NCBI GenBank assembly: GCA_044507775.1
Contig: JBIQIY010000006.1
Span: 144,896-208,895, forward strand
Direction: 5' to 3'
Length of the DNA: 64,000 nucleotides
DNA from: Chryseosolibacter sp044507775
Lineage (GTDB): Bacteria; Bacteroidota; Bacteroidia; Cytophagales; Cyclobacteriaceae
Shown piece after piece: positions 34,204 to 42,112 of this stretch. Under the pieces are notes generated by a model. The model was not told the origin of the DNA. It worked only from the letters and a program-made list of their open reading frames with translations, and did no database searches. The position numbers and the translations under genes were made by a program. Every line of letters starts with the position of its first letter. The first letter of the stretch is position 1.

Positions 34204-36351
34204 TTATTCGGTGGGTGTTGTCTCTTTCCGGGGTGGTCTGGGAAGCAATACTTTTCTGGACAATCTGAACTTTCCGGTCTTCTTATCTACCTCGATGAGT
34301 TTAACTTTCACTTCTTCACCGACTTCGAGAACACCTTCCATATTTTCCAGACGTTCCCACTTGATTTCAGAGATGTGCAGCAGGCCGTCCTTGCCTGGCA
34401 TGAACTCGACGAAGGCGCCGAATGGCATGATGGATTTCACCTTACCCTCATATACTTCTCCGACTTCAGGCACAGCGACAATCGCGCGGATGCGCTTCAA
34501 CGCGCCGTCCATTGATTCCTTGTTGCTGGCGAATACGCTTACGATGCCTTTGTTGTCAACTTCTTCGATGACGACAGTAGCGCCAGTGGTATTCTGAATA
34601 TCCTGAACGATTTTGCCGCCAGGACCTATTACCGCGCCGATCATTTCCTTGTCGATCATCACGGTTTGAGCTCTCGGTGCGTGAGGTTTCAGATCCGGTC
34701 TCGGAGCTGACAGCGTCTTCTTGATCTCATTGAGTATGTGAAGCCTGCCCTCTTTGGCCTGCATCAATGCTGCCTTCAAAAGATCATAGGTGAGGCCTTC
34801 GACCTTGAGGTCCATCTGGCAAGCGGTTATTCCCTTCTCAGTTCCTGTAACTTTGAAGTCCATGTCTCCCAGGTGATCTTCATCACCAAGGATGTCGGAG
34901 AGGATGGCATACTTTCCTGTCTTTGCGTCGGAGATCATTCCCATGGCGATTCCGGATACCGGACCTTTCACCGGTACGCCGGCGTCCATCAGCGCGAGCG
35001 ACCCCGCACATACAGTAGCCATCGAAGACGATCCGTTTGACTCGAGGATATCGGACACTACGCGGATGGTATAGGGATTCTCCGAATCCGGAGGCAACAC
35101 ATACTTTAAGGCGCGCATGGCGAGATTTCCATGTCCCACCTCGCGTCTGCCCGGGCCCCTGTTCGGTTTCACTTCACCGGTCGAGAATCCGGGGAAGTTG
35201 TAGTGCAGGATGAATTTATTGGAACCGGAGATCATGGCTCCGTCGATCGTCTGCTGATCGAGCTTCGTACCCAGCGTGACTGTCGTGAGGGACTGTGTCT
35301 CACCGCGGGTGAAAATCGCAGATCCATGTGGAGACGGAAGGTAATCTACCTCCGACCAGATGTCGCGGATCTCATTGGGCTTACGGCCATCGAGGCGGAC
35401 TCCTTCATTGAGGACCAGATCACGCGACGCTTTCTTCTGAATGTCGTGGAAGTAATGCTTCGCCAGGTCCTTGTCGACGGTTGTGTCTTCCGGGAGTGAC
35501 TCCAGATATTCATCAATTATTTTCTTAAAGCCTTCGGACCTCAGTTTCTTGTTTTTGGTCTGCAGCTTTGCGTGCTGATAGGTCTTATCGTAGAGCAGAT
35601 CCCAGAGTTGCGCCTTCAGTTCTTCGTCTTTCTTCTCGTGGTCATATTTGCGCTTTTCCGTCTTCTGCGTTTCGCGGGTCAGCTCAAGCTGTAGTTCGCA
35701 TTGTACTTTTATCGCTTCGTGGGCAAGGCGCAGAGCTTCGAGCATGTCGTCTTCGCTGGCTTCTTTCATTTCCCCTTCAACCATGAGGATATTGTCCAGA
35801 GATGCGGCGACGATGAGGTCGAGGTCGGCCTTTGCCCTGTCCGGCATGGTCGGATTGATGGCGAATTTCCCATCGATGCGGGCGACGCGGACTTCGGAGA
35901 TAGGGCCTCCAAAGGGAATATCTGAAACCGAAAGGGCGGCGGATGCTGCAAACGCGGCCAGCGCATCCGGCAGTGCGCTCTCATCTCCCGATATGAGGTA
36001 GATCATAACCTGGGTTTCAGCGTGGTAGTCGTCGGGAAACAAGGGGCGTATGGCGCGGTCGACCAACCGGCTGATGAGGACTTCGTAATCGGAGAGTTTG
36101 CTTTCGCGCTTCAGGAAGCCGCCGGGGACTTTCCCGGTCGATGCGAATTTTTCCTGGTAGTCGACGGAAAGCGGAAGGAAGTCGGCGCCTTCTTTGCCTT
36201 GCTCAGAGGCAACAACCGTTGCCAGGATCATGGTATTGCCCATTTTCAGCACGACGGAGCCGTCAGCCTGACGAGCGAGCTTGCCTGTTTCAATGGTAAT
36301 TTCGCGGCCATCCGGCAGCTTACAGGTCTTGGTGATAACATTAGGTTTCAT
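34204..36351 (-). CDS. pnp: Polyribonucleotide nucleotidyltransferase (PNPase)
   Basis: The 715-residue protein has two RNase PH-like domains (about 1-220 and 300-540), then a KH domain (MIGAVIGPGGKIVQDIQNTTGATVVIEE) and an S1 domain (EVYEGKVKSIMPFGAFVEFMPGKDGLLHISE) at the C-terminus. The catalytic second RNase PH domain contains FPGFSTGEVKPNRGPGRREVGHGNLAMRAL. It degrades RNA from the 3' end with phosphate and can add tails in reverse. It follows rpsO on the same strand, an order conserved in many bacteria. A terminator-like hairpin lies between the two, so readthrough or a promoter in the 199-base gap must express it. Confidence 0.97.
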   Translation of the reverse strand: MKPNVITKTCKLPDGREITIETGKLARQADGSVVLKMGNTMILATVVASEQGKEGADFLPLSVDYQEKFASTGKVPGGFLKRESKLSDYEVLISRLVDRAIRPLFPDDYHAETQVMIYLISGDESALPDALAAFAASAALSVSDIPFGGPISEVRVARIDGKFAINPTMPDRAKADLDLIVAASLDNILMVEGEMKEASEDDMLEALRLAHEAIKVQCELQLELTRETQKTEKRKYDHEKKDEELKAQLWDLLYDKTYQHAKLQTKNKKLRSEGFKKIIDEYLESLPEDTTVDKDLAKHYFHDIQKKASRDLVLNEGVRLDGRKPNEIRDIWSEVDYLPSPHGSAIFTRGETQSLTTVTLGTKLDQQTIDGAMISGSNKFILHYNFPGFSTGEVKPNRGPGRREVGHGNLAMRALKYVLPPDSENPYTIRVVSDILESNGSSSMATVCAGSLALMDAGVPVKGPVSGIAMGMISDAKTGKYAILSDILGDEDHLGDMDFKVTGTEKGITACQMDLKVEGLTYDLLKAALMQAKEGRLHILNEIKKTLSAPRPDLKPHAPRAQTVMIDKEMIGAVIGPGGKIVQDIQNTTGATVVIEEVDNKGIVSVFASNKESMDGALKRIRAIVAVPEVGEVYEGKVKSIMPFGAFVEFMPGKDGLLHISEIKWERLENMEGVLEVGEEVKVKLIEVDKKTGKFRLSRKVLLPRPPRKETTPTE

Positions 36352-36514
36352 GAGTTGATAAGTTTTGGCCGGTCAGAAAACCCCGGAACCAGAAGCACTA
36401 GCGCTTCCTGCCAGGAGCCTTTCGGCGGTTTTTCTAATTGACCCGGTGCATAAATGATAAATGAATGGTCGGTGGGGTAGTCGGTACTTGTCGGAGGAAA
36501 ACCCCTCAAAAAAT

Positions 36515-36545
36515 GGAAAAAGGGAACCGTGGTTTTGGTTCCCTT
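36515..36545 (-). terminator. Rho-independent terminator after rpsO
   Basis: On the minus strand AAGGGAACC pairs with GGTTCCCTT around an eight-base loop and runs into TTTTTCC and a further T6 run. It begins five bases after the rpsO stop. The strong hairpin could also serve as the RNA processing site between rpsO and pnp. Confidence 0.85.
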
Positions 36546-36550
36546 CAAGC

Positions 36551-36826
36551 TTATTTTCGCAATTCCAGCTCGGCCAGGATTGCCCTGTATCTTTCGATGT
36601 CAGAATTCTGGAGGTAGTTCAGAAGTTTCTTACGCTTTCCGACAAGTTTCATCAGTCCTTGTTGGGTGGAGAAATCTTTCTTGTTCTGCTTCAAATGAGC
36701 AGTTAGATGGTTAATTCTATGGGTGAATAGCGCAATTTGAGACTCTGCAGAACCGGTATCTTCTTTTTTCTTACCGTACCCATGCTTCTTGAACAGATCT
36801 TGCTTGATTTCAGTTGTCAAATACAT
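36551..36826 (-). CDS. rpsO: 30S ribosomal protein S15
   Basis: The 91-residue protein is standard for S15: TGSAESQIALFTHRINHLTAHLKQNKKDFSTQQGLMKLVGKRKKLLNYLQNSDIERYRAILAELELRK contains the conserved rRNA-binding helices. It binds 16S rRNA near the central three-way junction early in 30S assembly and, in other bacteria, represses its own translation. A TATATTTG promoter box lies 32 bases before the ATG and a strong hairpin follows the stop. pnp is the next gene on the same strand. Confidence 0.97.
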   Translation of the reverse strand: MYLTTEIKQDLFKKHGYGKKKEDTGSAESQIALFTHRINHLTAHLKQNKKDFSTQQGLMKLVGKRKKLLNYLQNSDIERYRAILAELELRK

Positions 36827-36857
36827 TGCAAAAGTTATTTTTCTTTATTTCAGGGTG

Positions 36858-36865
36858 CAAATATA
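36858..36865 (-). promoter_or_regulatory. Bacteroidota -7 promoter box (TATATTTG) of rpsO
   Basis: The minus strand reads TATATTTG, an exact TAnnTTTG match, 32 bases before the rpsO ATG. It lies in the 77-base gap after the LptF/LptG gene and gives a short leader. Confidence 0.65.
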
Positions 36866-36903
36866 GGGTAATTGAATCCGATTCACAAAATCGGAACTAA
36901 TAT

Positions 36904-38601
36904 TTAAGTGGCTGGTTTTGACTGCAGTTTGCGGCTCGAGAACCACCCCCGGAGCCGGTCCAGCATCACCCGATAAGCGTCGGCATCGAAGAGTCGGGCA
37001 TCCTCCCTCGCCTGCCGGAGGAACACAAGTCCGATGATCAGGAGTATGAAGTCTGCCGCCCACATGCCTACCATGGGACTTATCAGCTCCTGCTTCGCCA
37101 TCTTCTCTCCTTGCATATTCAGCACATAGTAAATGATAAAGAAGATAATCGATATCAGGAAGGGTACGCCGAGTCCCCCGCGCTTGATGATCGCTCCCAG
37201 TGGCGCCCCGATGAGGAACATCGCAATGCACATAAAGGAACTTGCGATGATCTTATGCCATTGAATCTCGAAGACGATCTTCTCTTTCCGATAGTTGTCG
37301 ATCGCCGAGTTGCTGTTCAGCACCTGGCTCTTGACCTGTCGGGCCATATTGGTAGCCGATTGGACCACATTGCGGGAAGCGGGCAGCGAGTAGATACTGT
37401 CAATTTTCGCAAGATAGGCAGAGTCGGTTGTCACGAGTGAGGAAGCACTATCGGTCGGGCTGCTGGTTGTAGTGGCGACCGTGGACATCGATTTCTTTAA
37501 TTTTCGGTTTCCGGATCTCGGAAGCGGAGTTGGTGTACGGTTGGACTTTACAATGGGACTCGGAGTTCCTCCACCGGCTTCAGATCCCTCTTCGCGATTT
37601 TCTTTTGGCATATACTTGGTGCGGTTGATCGAATCGCGCACACGCCGGAAGTCCGCCAGATACTGGGGCATCGTCACCGAATCTTTATTGTAATAGCTAA
37701 AGTATGTCTGCTTGTACAGGAAGTGGTTCAGCTCCTGCTGCAGGATCTCGCGGTTAATGGAGTCGATGTCCATGTCCAGCTCGCTGAGATTGCGCATAAT
37801 GCGGTTCGACTCAAACCATTTCTTGTCCGTGCGCTCGAGCTTGAAGGAAGAGAGATCAAAAACTACCTGTGTCTTGTCGAACTTGCTGCGGGTGAGACTT
37901 TCCGTCCGCTTGTTCTTTTGGCCGGTCATTTCCTTTTCCGTCGTTGCGCCTTCGGTATAATTGTAACCGTTGAATAGCTCGAACTTCAGGTACCGCTCGT
38001 TGAGGATCGTCGACATTCTGCCGGAATCGGCAATGGTAACTTCTTTGTTGCCGTCATTCTTCCTATGGTCATAGACGATGATGTCTTTGATCGTTATTCC
38101 GTCCGGCAATTTCTCGTTGACCTTGATACTGACTTCCGGAAGACCGTTGTAAAAGGCGCCCTCTCGCAGGTCAAGCGCCGGTTTCTTTTGTTTGATGTCG
38201 TAAAGAAGGCTGTATGCCTCCAGCGCCGCTTTGGGCACCAGGTTGTTGTTGATATAGAAGGCGATGAACGTGAGGGCCACTACGAAAAAGAAGATGGGCT
38301 GAATGGTCCGGAGTAAAGAGATTCCGGAGCTCTTGATGGCAGTGAGTTCGAAGTGCTCACCCAAATTACCGAATGTGATGAGGGATGAGAGCAGTACGGC
38401 CAGGGGCATGGCCACGGGTGTCATGAAAACCCCGAAGTAGAACAGCAGCTGACTCAACACATCCCATCCGAGATCCTTTCCGATAATGTCGTCGAAGTAT
38501 TTCAGCATGTGCTGTGTGAGCAGGATGAAAACGACGACCATAAAGGTCATGATAAATGGACCTGTGAAGGACGAGAGGATGAGTTTGTCGATTTTTTTCA
38601 C
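36904..38601 (-). CDS. LptF/LptG (YjgP/YjgQ) family LPS export permease
   Basis: From a GTG at 38601 the protein is 565 residues and begins (M)KKIDKLILSSFTGPFIMTF, as homologs do. An ATG 45 bases earlier is in frame but lies at or upstream of the two predicted promoter boxes, so it is unlikely. Three membrane helices flank the N-terminal part (FMVVVFILLTQHMLKYFDDIIG, GVFMTPVAMPLAVLLSSLITFGNLGE), a large periplasmic jellyroll follows, and three helices close the C-terminus. The periplasmic part contains an extra Ser/Thr/Pro-rich insert (about 360-415). It is a subunit of the Lpt ABC transporter that extracts LPS from the inner membrane. A second paralogue would be expected elsewhere. Confidence 0.9.
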   Translation of the reverse strand: MKKIDKLILSSFTGPFIMTFMVVVFILLTQHMLKYFDDIIGKDLGWDVLSQLLFYFGVFMTPVAMPLAVLLSSLITFGNLGEHFELTAIKSSGISLLRTIQPIFFFVVALTFIAFYINNNLVPKAALEAYSLLYDIKQKKPALDLREGAFYNGLPEVSIKVNEKLPDGITIKDIIVYDHRKNDGNKEVTIADSGRMSTILNERYLKFELFNGYNYTEGATTEKEMTGQKNKRTESLTRSKFDKTQVVFDLSSFKLERTDKKWFESNRIMRNLSELDMDIDSINREILQQELNHFLYKQTYFSYYNKDSVTMPQYLADFRRVRDSINRTKYMPKENREEGSEAGGGTPSPIVKSNRTPTPLPRSGNRKLKKSMSTVATTTSSPTDSASSLVTTDSAYLAKIDSIYSLPASRNVVQSATNMARQVKSQVLNSNSAIDNYRKEKIVFEIQWHKIIASSFMCIAMFLIGAPLGAIIKRGGLGVPFLISIIFFIIYYVLNMQGEKMAKQELISPMVGMWAADFILLIIGLVFLRQAREDARLFDADAYRVMLDRLRGWFSSRKLQSKPAT

Positions 38602-38621
38602 AACGATGCGCAGGTTCGCCG

Positions 38622-38639
38622 CAAAGTTACTCAAAAATA
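38622..38639 (-). promoter_or_regulatory. Overlapping TAnnTTTG promoter boxes before the LptF/LptG gene
   Basis: On the minus strand TATTTTTG (38639-38632) and TAACTTTG (38629-38622) are both exact TAnnTTTG matches, 31 and 21 bases before the GTG at 38601. Either would give a very short leader. Their place supports the GTG start over the ATG at 38646. Confidence 0.55.
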
Positions 38640-38730
38640 GGACCAAACATGGCCGGTGGCGCGATTCATACGATCGCCGGAGAATTTCCTTTGCGGCAGA
38701 TTCAGACGCAGAGGCCGCGGTCGGGAGTGG

Positions 38731-39150
38731 CTAGCCGCCCACTGTTTTCCTCAGTGAATCAACCAGGCTTTGCCAGAGGGCAGTGAGTTCATTGATGTCT
38801 TCAAAATCCGAGTAGTCTATGACCTTGAGAAAGACGGATTGGGTGAGGTCGTTAAACTCCAGGCGAAGTTCAAAGTAGGAAGGATCTTTTTCGTCATCCG
38901 GATTTTCCGGGAGGAACTCAAATCTCGCAAAGTGATTAGTCCGATGGGCGACCAACCGCGCTTTGTGCTCTTCATTGTCCCAGAAGAACGTGAACACCTT
39001 GCTTTGATTGTTGATCCTGACATCGTCGGCAAACCATTCGGCTAGTCCGGATGCACTCTGAAGATATGGGTACAGCATCTTGATCGAGGCGTGCACCTCA
39101 TAATCTGCCGTGAATAACTTTTTCTTTCTGGTTATTTGCATTGTGCCCAT
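38731..39150 (-). CDS. START-like (SRPBCC superfamily) domain protein
   Basis: The start at 39150 is fixed by a strong Shine-Dalgarno sequence (AGGAGGTGAC) directly before the ATG; a longer frame upstream reads as non-coding. The protein is 139 residues. It contains FTADYEVHASIKMLYPYLQSASGLAEWFADDVRI and FTFFWDNEEHKARLV, close to AHSA1/START-like domain proteins of Bacteroidota. The fold forms a hydrophobic cavity for a small ligand or a chaperone contact. No signal peptide is present. It lies upstream of the LptF/LptG gene on the same strand with a 129-base gap, so separate transcription is likely. Confidence 0.8.
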   Translation of the reverse strand: MGTMQITRKKKLFTADYEVHASIKMLYPYLQSASGLAEWFADDVRINNQSKVFTFFWDNEEHKARLVAHRTNHFARFEFLPENPDDEKDPSYFELRLEFNDLTQSVFLKVIDYSDFEDINELTALWQSLVDSLRKTVGG

Positions 39151-39363
39151 GTCACCTCCTCTTTTGCTTAATTTATATAAATTATCCGAATGAAAAAAAA
39201 ATGCAAAATAAACCGCCCGCAACCTGAAATAAATGGTGTTTCTTTTGTAAGAGAGGCAGCACAATGTGGTGGTCGATCATTGCCCCGGCTCACTTGTCTC
39301 TGGCGAAACCCGGGTCTTGCCATAAAAAAAGGAAAGGGTGCTTCGTTTTTGTCGACAAGTTTG

Positions 39364-39371
39364 TAAGTTTG
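39364..39371 (+). promoter_or_regulatory. Bacteroidota -7 promoter box (TAAGTTTG) of the tRNA gene
   Basis: TAAGTTTG is an exact TAnnTTTG match, with its end 15 bases before the first tRNA base. A TTTTTGTCGACAAG stretch further upstream could hold the -33 element. Confidence 0.65.
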
Positions 39372-39386
39372 CGCCTCCAAAAGAAT

Positions 39387-39460
39387 GGCGCGGTAGCTCA
39401 GGTGGTTAGAGCGTTGGATTCATAACCCAAAGGTCGGGGGTTCAACTCCCCCCCGCGCTA
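39387..39460 (+). tRNA. tRNA with CAT anticodon (Met, elongator type)
   Basis: The 74-base gene folds as a standard cloverleaf. Acceptor GGCGCGG pairs with CCGCGCT (first pair G-U), the D stem is GCTC/GAGC, the anticodon loop TTCATAA holds CAT, and the T arm is GGGGG-TTCAACT-CCCCC. The paired 1-72 position argues against an initiator tRNA, which normally has a 1-72 mismatch. A lysidine-modified tRNA-Ile2 also carries CAT and cannot be excluded. CCA is not encoded and must be added. A TAAGTTTG promoter box lies upstream and a decayed copy follows. Confidence 0.93.
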
Positions 39461-39476
39461 CATCACAATTTAGTTT

Positions 39477-39544
39477 GCTCTCGGTTGCAGAGCGTTGGAT
39501 TCATATCCGCGGCGGCGGACGGGGTTCAACTCCCCCCCGTGCTA
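39477..39544 (+). pseudogene. Decayed tandem copy of the tRNA
   Basis: This segment repeats the tRNA from the D stem to the discriminator base. GCTC/GAGC, the GAGCGTTGGATTCATA block and the T arm through CCCCCCCG are kept, and the same CATCACAATTT follows both copies. The 5' acceptor strand is gone, and the anticodon 3' stem and variable loop are replaced by a CG-rich TCCGCGGCGGCGGAC, so no cloverleaf forms. The copy offset is 81 bases at the 5' side and 84 at the 3' side. The rest of the 299-base gap up to tex has no convincing gene. Confidence 0.8.
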
Positions 39545-39759
39545 CATCACAATTTTATTTCGTTTAAGGTCACGGCGTGTCCGCTCACTCGCATTCCGTT
39601 GGCGTGCTGAAGCCCATCCGCTTATTTGTTTTTTTGTCATTGCTTCTATTAAAGCAATCCATTTGCTGGTCATTTTAATGCCCTCTCATTCAAGAATATA
39701 AAAAATACGCCATTGCAGGTTGATGCGCTTGTCCTATTTTTGCCTCCCCTAGAAAGGTT

Positions 39760-42024
39760 ATGGAACAAGAAAACATTTCGCGCTGGATTGAGCAGATTAC
39801 CCGGGAATTTTCACTTCAACAAAAATATGTAAAGGCTGTGGCGGAGCTCCTTATCGAAGGGGCTACTATTCCATTCATTGCCCGGTACCGGAAGGAACTG
39901 ACCGGCAGTATGGATGAGGTCATGGTGGCAAATGTTCGCGACCGGCTGGAGCAATTGCGCGAGTTGGATAAACGTCGCGAGGCCATTATATCCTCCATCG
40001 AAAAACAGGAGAAACTCACGCCGGAATTGATGCAGCAGATCGTCGTTGCCGCGACCATTGCCGAGCTTGAAGACATCTATCTTCCATTTAAACCGAAGCG
40101 AAAGACGCGCGCGTCCGTCGCGAAAGAAAAAGGACTGGAACCACTCGCCCAAAAACTGTTTGAGCAGGATGTCTTCGACCTGGAGGAGTACGGCCAGAGT
40201 TTCGTCGACACGGAAAAGGGAGTGACTTCCGTTCAGGAGGCACTTGAAGGCGCGCGTGACATCATGGCTGAGTGGATCAGCGAGAATCCGGAATCGCGCA
40301 AAAGGATGCGGGAGATGTTTTGGAAAGAAGGTGTTATCGAGGCGAAAGTGCTGAAGGGAAAAGAAGCGGAAGGGGTCAAATACAAAGACTACTTCGAGTG
40401 GAAAGAGCCAATTTCAAAAACTCCATCCCATCGCTTGCTCGCGCTGCGCCGCGGGGAAAAGGAAAGCATTCTCGCGCTTGATATTTTTCCCCCGGAAGAA
40501 AATGCTGTCAATGCCCTTGAAAAGCAATTCGTCAAAAAGGAAAATCCCTCAGCGGAACAAGTGAGGCTTGCGATACGGGACTCCTATAAGCGACTTCTCC
40601 GTCCTTCGCTTGAGACTGAGATCCGGATGGAATCGAAGATAAAAGCCGACGAGGAAGCGATCAAAGTTTTCGCCTCGAATCTGAAGGAGCTCCTTCTGTC
40701 AGCGCCCCTTGGCCAGAAAAACGTTCTCGCGCTCGACCCGGGATTTCGAACCGGATGCAAGCTTGTTTGCCTCGACGCGCAGGGCAAGCTTCTCCACTAT
40801 GAAACGATTTTCCCTACCGAACCCCAGAAGCAGATTGCGAAATCGGCGGCTATTGTTCAGCAGCTGATTGAAAAACATAGGATAGAAGCAATCGCCATTG
40901 GAAATGGCACGGCCAGCCGGGAGACCGAAGCTTTTGTGCGGGGAATCGGGCTGCCCAATAACATTATCATCGCCATGGTAAATGAGAGTGGCGCATCGGT
41001 CTATTCCGCGTCGGAGGTTGCTCGTGATGAATTTCCCGACAAGGATGTGACGGTGCGGGGAGCAGTCTCAATCGGCAGGCGATTGATGGACCCGCTGGCG
41101 GAACTCGTGAAGATCGACCCCAAATCTATTGGCGTAGGACAATATCAGCACGACGTTGATCAGATCAAACTTAAGCAAGGCCTCGATGACGTGGTGATGA
41201 GTTGCGTCAATTCTGTGGGCGTCGAGATCAACACGGCGAGCAAGGAACTGCTATCTTATGTTTCCGGACTGAGTCCGTCACTCGCGAAAAACATTGTGGA
41301 GTTCCGAAATGAGAACGGTCCGTTTCAGAGTCGTGAGAGTCTGATGCAAGTGCCCAGGCTCGGTGAAAAAGCATTCGAGCAGGCCGCGGGTTTCTTGCGT
41401 ATTCATGATTCCGCGAATCCGCTTGACGCCAGTGCAGTGCACCCGGAAAGCTATCTCATCGTAGAGAAGATGGCGCAGGACCTCGGATGTTCGGTCCGGG
41501 ACCTCATGACGAGCGCGGAATTGAGAAAGCAACTCGACTTAAAGAACTATATCACCGACAAGGTGGGTATACCGACTCTGACCGATATTCTTTCGGAACT
41601 GGAAAAACCCGGACGCGATCCCCGCGAATCGTTTGAGGTGTTCAGCTTTACCGAAGGAGTGAATGCTATTGCCGACCTTAAAATCGGAATGAAGCTGCCG
41701 GGGATCGTTACCAACGTTACAAACTTTGGCGCGTTTGTAGACATCGGCGTACATCAGGACGGCCTCGTTCACATCAGCCATCTGTCGGACAAATTCGTGA
41801 AGGACCCGAAAGAAGCGGTCACCGTACAGCAGAAAGTCACAGTTACCGTGGTAGAGGTGGATGTCCCGAGAAAGCGTATTGGTCTTTCTATGAAGAGCGA
41901 TCCTTTCGCGGAGGCCGCCGCACCCGCGGCGAAGCATTCGGGACGCCGTAACCACAAGCCGAAGGAAAAGGAAGTCAGCATGGAAGAAAAGCTCGCTATG
42001 CTGCTCAATAAGTTCAAGAAGTAA
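39760..42024 (+). CDS. tex: Tex-family RNA-binding transcriptional accessory protein
   Basis: The 754-residue protein has the Tex layout: N-terminal helical region (IPFIARYRKELTGSMDEV near residue 40), a YqgF/RNase H-like domain (VLALDPGFRTGCKLVCLDAQG), helix-hairpin-helix segments (VNSVGVEINTASKELLSYVSGLSPSLAKNIVEFR) and a C-terminal S1 domain (KLPGIVTNVTNFGAFVDIGVHQDGLVHISH). Tex/Spt6-like proteins bind nucleic acid and affect transcription. A Lys-rich tail ends the protein. It is followed by a clear terminator before pgi and preceded by the tRNA region. Confidence 0.96.
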   Translation: MEQENISRWIEQITREFSLQQKYVKAVAELLIEGATIPFIARYRKELTGSMDEVMVANVRDRLEQLRELDKRREAIISSIEKQEKLTPELMQQIVVAATIAELEDIYLPFKPKRKTRASVAKEKGLEPLAQKLFEQDVFDLEEYGQSFVDTEKGVTSVQEALEGARDIMAEWISENPESRKRMREMFWKEGVIEAKVLKGKEAEGVKYKDYFEWKEPISKTPSHRLLALRRGEKESILALDIFPPEENAVNALEKQFVKKENPSAEQVRLAIRDSYKRLLRPSLETEIRMESKIKADEEAIKVFASNLKELLLSAPLGQKNVLALDPGFRTGCKLVCLDAQGKLLHYETIFPTEPQKQIAKSAAIVQQLIEKHRIEAIAIGNGTASRETEAFVRGIGLPNNIIIAMVNESGASVYSASEVARDEFPDKDVTVRGAVSIGRRLMDPLAELVKIDPKSIGVGQYQHDVDQIKLKQGLDDVVMSCVNSVGVEINTASKELLSYVSGLSPSLAKNIVEFRNENGPFQSRESLMQVPRLGEKAFEQAAGFLRIHDSANPLDASAVHPESYLIVEKMAQDLGCSVRDLMTSAELRKQLDLKNYITDKVGIPTLTDILSELEKPGRDPRESFEVFSFTEGVNAIADLKIGMKLPGIVTNVTNFGAFVDIGVHQDGLVHISHLSDKFVKDPKEAVTVQQKVTVTVVEVDVPRKRIGLSMKSDPFAEAAAPAAKHSGRRNHKPKEKEVSMEEKLAMLLNKFKK

Positions 42025-42041
42025 GAGAAACTGCGATATAG

Positions 42042-42082
42042 AAAGGATACTGTGCGGCTGCCGCGCGGTCATCCTTTTTTTA
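42042..42082 (+). terminator. Rho-independent terminator after tex
   Basis: AAAGGAT at 42042-42048 pairs with ATCCTTT at 42071-42077, with an inner GCGG/CCGC hairpin, followed by a seven-base T run. It lies 18 bases after the tex stop. Confidence 0.85.
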
Positions 42083-42112
42083 TTTTATAACTTTCCGCCA
42101 AACGTAAATCTT

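Noticed and set aside
39495..39701. 68-codon frame over the decayed tRNA copy
   Set aside because: It starts inside the tRNA remnant and has an unlikely composition; no ribosome-binding signal.
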